This document shows positions 27,279 through 36,143 of a stretch of 64,000 bases of DNA, in pieces. Where the stretch lies: contig PKTN01000005.1 in the NCBI GenBank assembly GCA_002869185.1, forward strand, positions 62,001 through 126,000, written 5' to 3'. The position numbers and the translations under genes were made by a program. Under the pieces are notes generated by a model. It was given only the letters and a program-made list of their open reading frames with translations, had not been told where the DNA came from and made no database searches. The DNA is from Denitrovibrio sp. Lineage in GTDB: Bacteria > Chrysiogenota > Deferribacteres > Deferribacterales > Geovibrionaceae. Each line of letters begins with the position of its first letter. Positions within the stretch are counted from its first letter, which is position 1.

Positions 27279-28730
27279 ATGTCTTATGTTGCATTAGCTA
27301 GAAAGCTCAGACCACAAAATTTTGACGAACTCTCAGGTCAGGAATTCGTTGTAACCACGCTCAAAAACTCAATAGAGATGGGTAGAGTTGCACACGCATA
27401 CCTTTTCACAGGACCTAGAGGTGTCGGTAAGACTAGTGCCGCTAGGATTTTAGCAAAGGCAGTCAATTGCCTCGACCCTCAAGGAACAAACCCGTGCAAC
27501 AAATGTGATAACTGCACAGAGATTACTGACGGTACATCTATGGACGTTGTAGAGGTCGATGGTGCTTCAAACAGAGGTATCGACGAAATCCGCGAACTCC
27601 GTGAAGCTGTACGTTTCCTCCCTATCAAATGCAAATACAAAGTATATATCATTGACGAGGTTCACATGCTAACTGAGCACGCATTTAATGCTCTGCTCAA
27701 AACTCTTGAGGAACCACCAGACTATGTAATGTTCATACTAGCGACAACAGACGCGCAAAGACTGCCAGCGACTATCATTTCGAGATGTCAAAAGTACGAT
27801 TTCAACAAAATACCTTTCGACATAATGTATGACGCTCTCGCAGGAGCTCTCGATTCAGAAGAGATCACATACGACAAAGACGCTCTTAACCTAGTGGTTA
27901 GGAACTCTGACGGTTGTATGAGAGATTCCCTTTCACTACTTGACCAAATTATCGCCTTCACAGGTGGCAAACTGGACGAACAGAGTACATCTTTTCTCCT
28001 CGGGTTCTCAGAGAAATCACTCGTTGATAACCTTTTCGCTCACATAATAAAAGAAGAGCCTGACAAAATCCCATCAGCTATCGAAGAACTCTCTGCAAAG
28101 GGCGTAAACTTCACCTTTGCTGCTGAAACTATCATCGGACACACCAGAAACCTTCTGATGCAACTGATGACAGGCAAAGACAGTAAAGAGCTGACATCCA
28201 AAGAGAATGAATACTATAAAGATTTAGCAAAGATCTCCAGTGAGCATAAACTCTATGCCCTATTTCAGGTCTTCCAGAAACTACTGAATGATCTTAAATT
28301 CTTCAATTTTGAACAATATATTTTCGAATTCGCTATGTATAAGGCAACGAATATCGCTTCTGTTATCTCTACTAAAACGATATCAACAGGTGGTACATCA
28401 ACCTCAAAGCCTATCACTGCAAAGAAACCGATGGCTGAGACATCGTCAAAACAAACACTCAGCAGTACTGACATGGAGATGCAAAGTATCGTATCAGCAC
28501 TTGAAAAGGCTGAGCACGCTTCTATCTCTTCAATGCTAGGACACGGATACATCGTCCATATAACTGACGGGACCCTAACTATAGGTTTCTCTGCTGAAAA
28601 GAAATTTTACTTTGACTTTGTCAACCGAGCACAAAATATCCAGATTCTAAATCAGGTCATACCTGCGGCATTTGACAAAATCCAAAATGTAAAAACAATC
28701 CTCGAGCAGGATACTAAAAAAAAAGCATAG
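27279..28730 (+). CDS. dnaX: DNA polymerase III clamp-loader subunit DnaX (zero-frame product)
   Basis: The 483-residue AAA+ ATPase begins 'MSYVALARKLRPQNFDELSG' and has Walker A 'GPRGVGKTS' at 45-53, the zinc site 'CNKCDNC' (about 74-80), Walker B 'IIDEVHML' (about 127) and 'SRCQKYDF' as sensor region. It loads the sliding clamp and organises the replisome. The frame stops at TAG 28728-28730 just after an A9 run. A further 50 in-frame codons exist in the -1 frame and look like the usual DnaX C-terminal tail, so this shorter product would correspond to a gamma-like form. Domains III and the start of the C-terminal region are present. Confidence 0.92.
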   Translation: MSYVALARKLRPQNFDELSGQEFVVTTLKNSIEMGRVAHAYLFTGPRGVGKTSAARILAKAVNCLDPQGTNPCNKCDNCTEITDGTSMDVVEVDGASNRGIDEIRELREAVRFLPIKCKYKVYIIDEVHMLTEHAFNALLKTLEEPPDYVMFILATTDAQRLPATIISRCQKYDFNKIPFDIMYDALAGALDSEEITYDKDALNLVVRNSDGCMRDSLSLLDQIIAFTGGKLDEQSTSFLLGFSEKSLVDNLFAHIIKEEPDKIPSAIEELSAKGVNFTFAAETIIGHTRNLLMQLMTGKDSKELTSKENEYYKDLAKISSEHKLYALFQVFQKLLNDLKFFNFEQYIFEFAMYKATNIASVISTKTISTGGTSTSKPITAKKPMAETSSKQTLSSTDMEMQSIVSALEKAEHASISSMLGHGYIVHITDGTLTIGFSAEKKFYFDFVNRAQNIQILNQVIPAAFDKIQNVKTILEQDTKKKA

Positions 28731-28876
28731 TTGAAAAGAAACAAACTATAGAAACCTTCCACGAGAAAAAAATCCGCTCAGAAGCAAAAGATGACCAACT
28801 CGTTCAAACACTCCTAAAAGAATTTGACGGTAAGCTTGAAGAGATTGACGTTCTTCATAAACCTACTTTTGACTAA
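28716..28876 (+). other. dnaX: A9 slippage/-1 frameshift site and dnaX C-terminal extension
   Basis: Zero-frame codons ACT AAA AAA AAA GCA TAG contain A9 at 28716-28724 with an A AAA AAA heptamer. A shift to -1 skips the TAG and reads 50 more codons to TAA at 28874-28876. The added tail contains 'LVQTLLKEFDGKLEEIDVL', which resembles the conserved end of DnaX proteins. An AGGA stretch at 28708-28711 is placed as an internal Shine-Dalgarno stimulator. The product would be 532 residues (tau-like). Ribosomal frameshifting, transcript slippage or a sequence error in the homopolymer are all possible. Confidence 0.7.
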
Positions 28877-28998
28877 ATTATTTGCCACTTTAGTTAAACA
28901 AATTCGTATTTCAACAATACCTGACAATTATATGTAATCTCGCTGTATTGCTATCTACACTTAACCCACATACTATATTTATTCATAGTGAGGTTAGT

Positions 28999-31098
28999 AT
29001 GTTCAGATTCTTATTAATTACTTTTTTACTTTCTATCTCAGCAACTTACGCTTCTGCCGATGAAAAAAGAATAAATTTTATCATAAAAAATAAACTTTTT
29101 GCTGATTCAGCTGTCAATAAATCAGTAGATGAAGTAGCAACTCTACTAAAGCAGTCATTTCTTGGGTGGTCTGTTACGATCAACCAAAGTACTGCAAAAA
29201 TTAATATTAGGCTTGAAATAGTGCCTATAGAAAATAACTCGACGCAGAGGGAATTCCCCTCCAGTATTAATTATCCTGTACAATTTTACATTTGGAAGTC
29301 AAAGCCCTCGAAAGAGGGTTTTGCTTTGTCATTAACAGCACCAAATAAGATGGGTATTGTTTTTGGATTATACGGATTCCTTCAAGAAAAACTCGGTTTC
29401 AGATTTTATCACCCTAAGAATACTTTCATACCGAAACACGCAAATTGGCCTCTCCCAAATGACTTCAACTTCACTGGAAAACCTAAGTTCGAAAAACGTG
29501 GTTTCCACCTGCATACAATGCACCCTATGGAACTAACAGAACAACTCCACAGTAGCATGGACGGGACAGCTATAGACGACGTAAAAGAATATATCGACTG
29601 GCTCGTACATACAGGTCAGAATGTTATGCAATTCTGGCTCCTCCGCACTGTGGACAAGGATGCTTGGCCTGCATATGCTACAGAATATGTTAACTATGCA
29701 AAATCACGAGGAATTTTAATAGGTACAGTCATTAGCCTCTCAACCCTCCAACAGAAAGCGTTTCAAACTATGAATATCCTCAATCCAATGAACTCATATA
29801 CTCGACAAATAGACAATAATATAAAGTGGCTTCTTCAGGTTCCGTTCGATTTTGTAAGTATAGACTTTACAATGGGCGAATACCTACCCGACCTTTCGAC
29901 AATTATGCCTGAAAAAAAGAAATATCTAATTCAAACTATCAAAGATAAGTACGGCATAAATGTGATGGAGAATACGCATGTCATTAAACGTGACGAGCTA
30001 ACTAGTCCAGAATGTGCTGGTAAGGTAATCCACTCCGTAATGTTTTATTCAATCACCGAGGATGACGCTCCTGTATACGGAAACAAGAATCAGAAGTTCA
30101 TGTTTGATATGATGAAACAATCAAAAATGGAACGTGAGACGTGGTATTGGCCTGAGTCCTCATATTGGGTCACTTTTGACACATCTGTACCTCTATTCCT
30201 TCTCCCATACCTTAAAAGCCGACATGACGACATTACGAATATCGGGGATCTTGGAATAGACGGTCACGTAACTTTCACCTCAGGGTGGGAGTGGGGCTAC
30301 TGGGTTATTGACTATAGTATCGCTAACTGGTCTTGGGCGTATGCGACTGATGGTAATGAAAAGACCACATCACCCACTTCGGTATTAGCTGAACTTTTTG
30401 GTGATGAATCTTCAAATCTATTTTTCCAGGCACTCGCTGTCCAGGAAAAATATCTTAAAAACAAAAAGCTCATAACTCTATTATCAGCAAAAACACCATT
30501 CGAAGAGCTACCATGGCCGTTTAATAAATCTTTTCAGCCCACTGGTGACTATTCTATGCTAAGAGCAGCTGTCCCTTTTCTAGGCAAGAGCGACAGGATA
30601 AACATTGAAACGGACGCGAATCTGCTGATTGATTTTCATGACGAGCTAAGCGACATAGTTAGCCAGCTTAAAGATATAAAAAAGTCTAACAACACTGTCA
30701 TAGCTTACCTTCGAGATGAGATAATAAGGTCACTTGAGATAACAGCCCTAAGAGCTCAACACAGGCACTACACCTTACTGGCTGGTGCATATAGGAACTA
30801 TCGTTTAAAAGATTCCTCAAAATATTACCTATCAAATCTATTGCTAAGTGCTAAAAACACAAGATATACTGCTATGAACATTGTTAAATCTATGGAGAGT
30901 GAGTATCGATACCCCATTGCACTAATCGCCAGAAAGATGCACGGGCACACGTCATACGATTTTGGATATCTTTACCCTGTGAGTGACTTATTCTTCTGGA
31001 AAAGAGAGGAACAACAGGTTACGGGGCAAAGGTTTGATGCATTCTATATGAACCTTTGGAATTTTTGGGACACTCTTGGTCTGGACGGACTCTTTTAA
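28999..31098 (+). CDS. Secreted glycoside hydrolase-like protein of unknown family
   Basis: I chose ATG 28999 because GTGAGGTTAG precedes it and a signal peptide follows ('MFRFLLITFLLSISATYASA'). The 699-residue protein has an N-terminal alpha/beta domain (about 25-150) ending 'APNKMGIVFGLYGFLQEKLG', like the accessory domain in front of GH20, GH67 and GH84 catalytic barrels. 'KRGFHLHTMHPMELTEQL' (about 170) then opens a probable TIM barrel (to about 470) and a helical C-terminal region follows. I cannot name the family or its acidic catalytic pair. It is probably periplasmic. A dgkA gene follows closely and may be co-transcribed. Confidence 0.6.
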   Translation: MFRFLLITFLLSISATYASADEKRINFIIKNKLFADSAVNKSVDEVATLLKQSFLGWSVTINQSTAKINIRLEIVPIENNSTQREFPSSINYPVQFYIWKSKPSKEGFALSLTAPNKMGIVFGLYGFLQEKLGFRFYHPKNTFIPKHANWPLPNDFNFTGKPKFEKRGFHLHTMHPMELTEQLHSSMDGTAIDDVKEYIDWLVHTGQNVMQFWLLRTVDKDAWPAYATEYVNYAKSRGILIGTVISLSTLQQKAFQTMNILNPMNSYTRQIDNNIKWLLQVPFDFVSIDFTMGEYLPDLSTIMPEKKKYLIQTIKDKYGINVMENTHVIKRDELTSPECAGKVIHSVMFYSITEDDAPVYGNKNQKFMFDMMKQSKMERETWYWPESSYWVTFDTSVPLFLLPYLKSRHDDITNIGDLGIDGHVTFTSGWEWGYWVIDYSIANWSWAYATDGNEKTTSPTSVLAELFGDESSNLFFQALAVQEKYLKNKKLITLLSAKTPFEELPWPFNKSFQPTGDYSMLRAAVPFLGKSDRINIETDANLLIDFHDELSDIVSQLKDIKKSNNTVIAYLRDEIIRSLEITALRAQHRHYTLLAGAYRNYRLKDSSKYYLSNLLLSAKNTRYTAMNIVKSMESEYRYPIALIARKMHGHTSYDFGYLYPVSDLFFWKREEQQVTGQRFDAFYMNLWNFWDTLGLDGLF

Positions 31099-31112
31099 GT
31101 AAGGATTATAAA

Positions 31113-31478
31113 ATGTTATTAAATAAACAAAAATTTGGAATATTTCGTAATCTCTCATTTGCCATACAAGGTCTACGTGAAGTTTTCAAAAACGAAACAT
31201 CCTTCAAGGTCGAAGTTTTCCTATTCGTAATACTGCAAGTTATCATATTCTCACTTCCTATAGTGATACTTGCAAAAGCGCTTCTATCCACGTCAATATT
31301 TCTTCCAATCTTTGCCGAACTAGCAAACAGCGCCATAGAGCGAAACGTTGACCTAGTGACAATGGAATACGACAGTCGAGCAAAAGCCGCTAAAGACGCA
31401 GGTAGTGCTATGGTCTTCGTCTCATTCCTAATAACGGGTATCATTTGGTTTTGGACAGCTTTTTTCCTCTTTTTTTGA
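31113..31478 (+). CDS. dgkA: Diacylglycerol kinase
   Basis: I chose ATG 31113 (AAGGA before it) rather than the in-frame 31056, which overlaps the upstream gene. The 121-residue protein has an N-terminal amphipathic stretch ('IFRNLSFAIQGLREVFKNE'), three membrane helices and the family motif 'ELANSAIERNVDLV' (about 66-79) that holds the catalytic Glu and Asn. It phosphorylates diacylglycerol to phosphatidate at the inner membrane, recycling lipid released by envelope glycan synthesis. It lies 14 bases after the glycosidase-like gene. Confidence 0.88.
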   Translation: MLLNKQKFGIFRNLSFAIQGLREVFKNETSFKVEVFLFVILQVIIFSLPIVILAKALLSTSIFLPIFAELANSAIERNVDLVTMEYDSRAKAAKDAGSAMVFVSFLITGIIWFWTAFFLFF

Positions 31479-31546
31479 CATCCATCAATTTAATTACTAA
31501 TAGATTGTTCCATATTAAGGTCAAGAAAAACATACGGGGTATTGAT

Positions 31547-31786
31547 ATGCATGAAGGATGTAGCGGAAGCTTTGAATCGGGACAACAAGTAGTAGACAAG
31601 CTAAGAGGTATGGGTTTCTCTAGTGGACAGATGCCAGTCCCTCTCGAGATCACATGCGAAGAGTGTGGTGAAAATTTTGAGATGAATACCTTTGAAGTTA
31701 AGTGTGACTGCGGGATGGTCTATGGTGTAACACCTTGCCACGCTTTTGCAGCAGAGCATGTTAAAGCAGCAGGTAAAGATTACTAA
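31547..31786 (+). CDS. Small cysteine-rich (zinc-ribbon-like) protein
   Basis: I chose ATG 31547 (GGGGT upstream); the longer frame from 31445 overlaps dgkA. The 79-residue protein contains 'ITCEECGENFEM' and 'VKCDCGMVYGVTPC', so CxxC plus CxC(x8)C could bind zinc or an iron-sulfur cluster. A second Cys (residue 5) and His residues lie near the ends. I do not know the family. It is cytoplasmic by composition and stands between dgkA and a sensor kinase gene. Confidence 0.6.
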   Translation: MHEGCSGSFESGQQVVDKLRGMGFSSGQMPVPLEITCEECGENFEMNTFEVKCDCGMVYGVTPCHAFAAEHVKAAGKDY

Positions 31787-31847
31787 ATCGACTTGAATAA
31801 AGATTTTTATAAAGTTATCCTTATTTATTATTAGCATTGGGGGTAAC

Positions 31848-33644
31848 ATGCTTAACAATTCGAAATGGTCGGGACTGATTCAATCTTTTCCGACCACTTT
31901 TTTTCTTATACCTCTTCTTGTATTTATGTTTATACCCTATCATACCTTTGCGATATCGCTCGACAGTGCAAACGATAATCAAATAGTTATAAAAGTTGGG
32001 GCATATAATAACCCACCTAAAATTACGATACTACCAGATGGCAAAGTCACTGGTTTTTGGCCAGAACTTCTATCTCATATTGCTGACAAAGAAGGTTGGC
32101 GTATTGAATATGTCCAAGGCAGCTGGTCCGAGGGTCTCAAGAGACTATATAATGGCGAGATCGACATAATGCCTGATGTTGCTCAAACCAATGCTAGTTC
32201 AGCCACTTATCTATTCGCTAGAGTTCCAGTACTTTCAAATTGGAGCAGGGTTTACGTCCGTCAGAATGAAAAAAAAATCAAATCGCTAAAAGACATGAAT
32301 GGCATAAGGATCGGTGGACTAATATCAAGCATTAGTGTCGAAGGTCCAGAAGGTGTCAACATGCTCATAAAAAGCTTCAATCTCAGAAGCCGTGTTTTCG
32401 AATTTGACACATATGAAAATGTCTTTAAAGCACTTGAGGATGGATTTGTTGACGCTGTCATTGTAAATAGAAATTATGGCGACACATACATAAAAAATCA
32501 TCCAGTACGCAAAACAATGATGATGATGTCACCATATATCCTAACATTTGCTTTTAACAAACAATCTGCAGCCGTTCGTAACATTTCAAAATATATTGAT
32601 AACCATATGGAAAAGATGATGTATGACAATGAATCTGTATACTATAAGTTACTCAATAAGTACTTTGAAGACGCAGTAGCTGAAAAAGTTGTTATCGTCA
32701 TGCCTAGGTGGTTTAAAATATTCATGACTGTAGTTTTTGCTCTTGGTATGTTTTTTCTGATCTTAATATCATTCTCTCGTATGCAAGTACGGCGCAAGAC
32801 AGAAGAGCTACGACATTTTAACGAAAATCTACAACAATCTATTGAAGAAGAAACTTCAAAAAGGCTGAAAAATGAACAAATCTTTTTTTAGCAAAAAAAA
32901 TTCACAGACATGGGACATATGATTGGCGCAATATCTCATCAGTGGCGACAACCTCTTAATAGCGTATCGCTTATTTCACAGTGGCTATGTGAAGAGTGGG
33001 AAGAGGGAAAAGAGATCAATAGCGAACATATAAACTCTTTTAAGAAACAGGCTGAGATTATTCAGAATATGTCAGACACAATCGATGATTTTAGATATTA
33101 CTATCAACCAGATATTGAAAAAACTAATTTTAATATCACAGAAGCTGTACTTAGCTCTACCAGGCTTATTAGTAGCGAACTCTTTTACGATGGCATTAAT
33201 GTAACTTTTAAATACAAAGATACTGAAATTGACCTAGGTGTAACAACAGATAATAGCTCCTGTTGCTATAACTTCCCACCAACCTATGCAGAAGGGTATG
33301 AAGGAGAATTTAAACAAATCCTCTTATCCGTGTTAAGAAATGCTAAAGATTCGATAAAAATCAAAGGTGCCGCAAGTAAACATATTTTTATCGAGATCCA
33401 AGATATAGACGACAAGATAATCATATCCATCGAAGACAATGGAACAGGAATAGATGAAAATATTCTTGGGAACATATTCGATCCTTACTTTACTACTAAG
33501 AAAGAGGGAGATGGAATGGGGCTTGGTCTGTATATGAGCCAAATGACACTAAAAAAACATATGAAAGGAGAAATATCTCTAGAAAATACAGACGAAGGAG
33601 CAAAAGCTACTATTACTCTGGTGGCAAGTCATAAAAAGCCTTAA
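31848..33644 (+). pseudogene. Sensor histidine kinase with periplasmic solute-binding domain, interrupted by in-frame TAG
   Basis: The 599-codon frame starts at ATG 31848 after ATTGGGGGT. Order: signal/anchor helix (about 18-36), SBP_bac_3-like domain (about 45-270, 'VGAYNNPPKITILPDGKVTG', 'GEIDIMPDVA'), membrane helix (about 288-308), coiled coil, H-box 'SHQWRQPLNS' (His at about 364), HATPase ('NAKDSI', 'DNGTGI', 'FDPYFTTK', 'GLGLYMS'). TAG at 32889-32891 (codon 348) replaces the Glu found in both paralogues just before 'QKKF'; GAG to TAG is one change. A CC pair lies in the variable insert before the N-box. Restart at ATG 32910 could give a soluble kinase core without the sensor. Confidence 0.85.
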
Positions 33645-33699
33645 CCTCACAATACCACAACTCTGTAGCTGTTATTGAGCAATTAAAGACAATTTGAGT

Positions 33700-33727
33700 T
33701 TGATAACTTCATTCTATTTGTTATGAT
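33700..33727 (+). promoter_or_regulatory. Promoter candidate for the second solute-binding kinase
   Basis: TTGATA (33700-33705), 16 bases, TATGAT (33722-33727), about 27 bases before the ATG at 33754, which has AAAGGTG before it. Confidence 0.5.
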
Positions 33728-33753
33728 TAGTCTATAGATTTAAAGGTGCGTAC

Positions 33754-35481
33754 ATGTCCAAAATAATTTTAGCAGCTTTTTTTATTCCGTTACTATTTTG
33801 CTCATCCTCTTTTGCTAACGACGAGATTGAGCTAATAATTGGTTCTTACGATAATCCACCAAAAATTGAACAATCTAAAAATGGGAAGGTCATCGGTTTC
33901 TGGCCTGAACTACTCGGTAATATCGCCGCAAAAGAGGGTTGGAAGATATCCTATCTACACAGCACTTGGCAAAAAGCACTTACTAACCTCGAAAATAACA
34001 AAATAGATATTATGCCTGACGTTGCCTTTACACCAGAAAGAGCAAAGTTATATGAATTCAATAAAGAACCTGTAATGGTCAGTTGGAGCCGTGTCTACGT
34101 TCGAGCTGACAACAACAGTATAAAATCGATAGAAGATTTAGGTGGAAAACGGATAGCAGGTTTAATGGGTAGCGTAAACCTCGAAGGCTCTGACGGTATA
34201 AAAAGGCTTGTCCAGAGTTTTAATATTAACGCAACTATTGTTGAGATGCAGAGTTATAATGAGGTCTTTGAGGCTCTCTTAGATGGTTTTGCTGATGCTG
34301 TCATAACCAACAGGAATTTTGGAGACAAATATATTCTGGATACCCCAATACAAAAGACTGCCATAGTTCTTCAGCCCGTCTCATTAATGTTTGCATTTTC
34401 AAAAAATTCTGAAAAATCAGAACAGCTCTCAAGGCGCATAGATTTTCACCTTTCAAAGATGAAAAATAACAATGATTCTATCTATTACCAACTTCTTACA
34501 AAATATTTTGAAACAGAAATAGCTTAAAAGCATGTAAAGTTCATACCTAGATCAGTCAAGATTTTCATGATTACGTTAGGTATCACAGTACTCTTTTTTG
34601 TTGCCCTAACTATACTAGCTAAAGCAAAAGTTAAGCAAAAGACAAAAGAGCTTCAATACCTTAATTACAACCTTAAAGATCAGGTCAATATAGAAATATC
34701 AAAGAGAATGCATCATGAGAAACTCTTCTATGAGCAGAAGAAGTTTGCTGATATGGGACAAATGATAGGCTCGATATCTCATCAGTGGCGACAACCTCTA
34801 AACAGTATTTATATCATCTCACAAAATATTCAGGATGAATGGCGAGACGGGGAGACGTATGTACAAGATCATGAAGATCAGTTTAAAAAACAAGCCGACA
34901 TCATCCATCACATGTAAGAGACAATTGATGACTTTAGAAATTTTTTCAAACCTGACAAAGAGTTAAAAACATTCGATGTAGCTAACACATTTACCAACTG
35001 TTTAAGACTTATCAATGTAGAACTCATAGATAATAACATCATTACTAATGTGAAGTGTAAATGTGAAACTCAAGAATGTGAAATTTCTGACAACATATTC
35101 GTATTAAATTGTTGCGAAAATCAGATACTAACTACTGGATATGAGGGTGAGTTAAAGCAAGTATTTCTAAACCTTTTAAGCAATGCAAAAGACTCTATGG
35201 TCACATCTCAAAAGCTAAGAAAGGAACTAGATATCTACATATATACAAAAGTTGACAAAATATTTATCGAAATATCTGATAATGGGACCGGCATACCAAC
35301 AGATGTTATCGACAATATTTTCGATCCATATTTCAGTACTAAAGGTGAAGGTAAGGGTGCAGGCATAGGTCTTTATATGAGTAAAACTATACTGCAAAAT
35401 CACATGAATGGTGATGTATATTTAGAAAACACAGCCGACGGAGCAAAAGCGGTAGTGACTCTAGCGAGAACTATTCAGTAA
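33754..35481 (+). pseudogene. Paralogous sensor histidine kinase with solute-binding domain, two in-frame TAA stops
   Basis: The 576-codon frame starts with a signal peptide ('MSKIILAAFFIPLLFCSSSF'), a solute-binding domain like its neighbour ('GSYDNPPKIEQSKNGKVIGF'), a membrane helix (about 268-288), H-box 'SHQWRQPLNS' and HATPase ('NAKDSM', 'DNGTGI', 'FDPYFSTK'). TAA at 34525-34527 (codon 258) falls where the paralogue has Glu; TAA at 34915-34917 (codon 388) falls where both paralogues have Ser ('HMS-xTIDDF'). No frameshift is present. A cysteine-rich insert (CxCx4C ... CC) lies at 35056-35115. The first stop leaves a secreted binding domain without kinase; the domain alone could still bind ligand. 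Confidence 0.87.
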
Positions 35482-36124
35482 GATCTTTTAAAACCTTAAT
35501 CTCACGACCTTGTACTTCAATATAACCCTCTTCGGATAACTTTTTAAGCACACGTGAGAATGTCTCTGCTGTAGTACCGAGCAGTAACGCAAGCTCGCCC
35601 TTCGGCACTGGGAGTGTAATAACTTTAGACTCTACTTTCTTCTGTGCAGACAGCCAATTGACCAACCGAGCACGCACATCATTTATAGTCAGAGATTCGA
35701 TTAGATTTACAAAATACTTAATACGTTTAGATAGTGCTCCGATAAGCTTCATCGAAACCTTTGGATCACTAATTATAATCTCTTCCAGTTTTTTAGCATC
35801 TATCTCCACAAGTTCGCACTCTTCGAGCGTCATCGACGTAACAGGATACTTTAACCCTAGCTGTAAAAGTATCTCTGCAAAAATCTCTCCACCACGAACA
35901 AAATGAACAATAGCTTCACGACCTTCATCGTTTGTACGGTAAAGCTTTATGCTACCGGAGACGAGAAAATAGACCGTACTACCCTCTTCCCCTTCCATGA
36001 AAAGTATCTGTTTCTTGCCTACTCTCCTGTGCTTACACACTTTATCTAAAACGTTTATAAGTTCTGGCTCGCCACTGCCAAAAAAGCCGTTAGCGAACTG
36101 TTTGATTGCTTCTTGTTTATTCAT
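35471..36124 (-). CDS. Crp/Fnr family transcriptional regulator
   Basis: I chose ATG 36124; the longer frame to 36238 runs into napH. The 217-residue protein has a cyclic-nucleotide-like beta barrel (about 20-130, 'EGEEGSTVYFLVSGSIKLYR') and a winged HTH (about 160-215, 'ELALLLGTTAETFSRVLKKL'). It has no N-terminal four-cysteine cluster, so it is not an oxygen-sensing FNR; the heme or NO-sensing DNR/NarR-like group is possible. Its place 20 bases after napH suggests control of the nap genes. A TGCTATAAT element at 36131-36139 ends six bases before the ATG and could make a leaderless transcript. Confidence 0.85.
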   Translation of the reverse strand: MNKQEAIKQFANGFFGSGEPELINVLDKVCKHRRVGKKQILFMEGEEGSTVYFLVSGSIKLYRTNDEGREAIVHFVRGGEIFAEILLQLGLKYPVTSMTLEECELVEIDAKKLEEIIISDPKVSMKLIGALSKRIKYFVNLIESLTINDVRARLVNWLSAQKKVESKVITLPVPKGELALLLGTTAETFSRVLKKLSEEGYIEVQGREIKVLKDLTE

Positions 36125-36130
36125 GAGTGG

Positions 36131-36136
36131 ATTATA
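36131..36136 (-). promoter_or_regulatory. Extended -10 element just before the Crp/Fnr start
   Basis: TATAAT preceded by TGC on the minus strand, six bases from the ATG at 36124; no Shine-Dalgarno lies between. Transcription would start at or next to the A of ATG, so a leaderless mRNA is possible. Confidence 0.45.
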
Positions 36137-36143
36137 GCATAGC

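Noticed and set aside
998-34917. Alternative genetic code with stop reassignment
   Set aside because: All three stop codons occur as interruptions, and all three also end intact genes in this window, so no single reassignment explains them.
35471-36124. Oxygen-sensing FNR identity for the Crp/Fnr protein
   Set aside because: The N-terminal cysteine cluster required for the 4Fe-4S sensor is missing.
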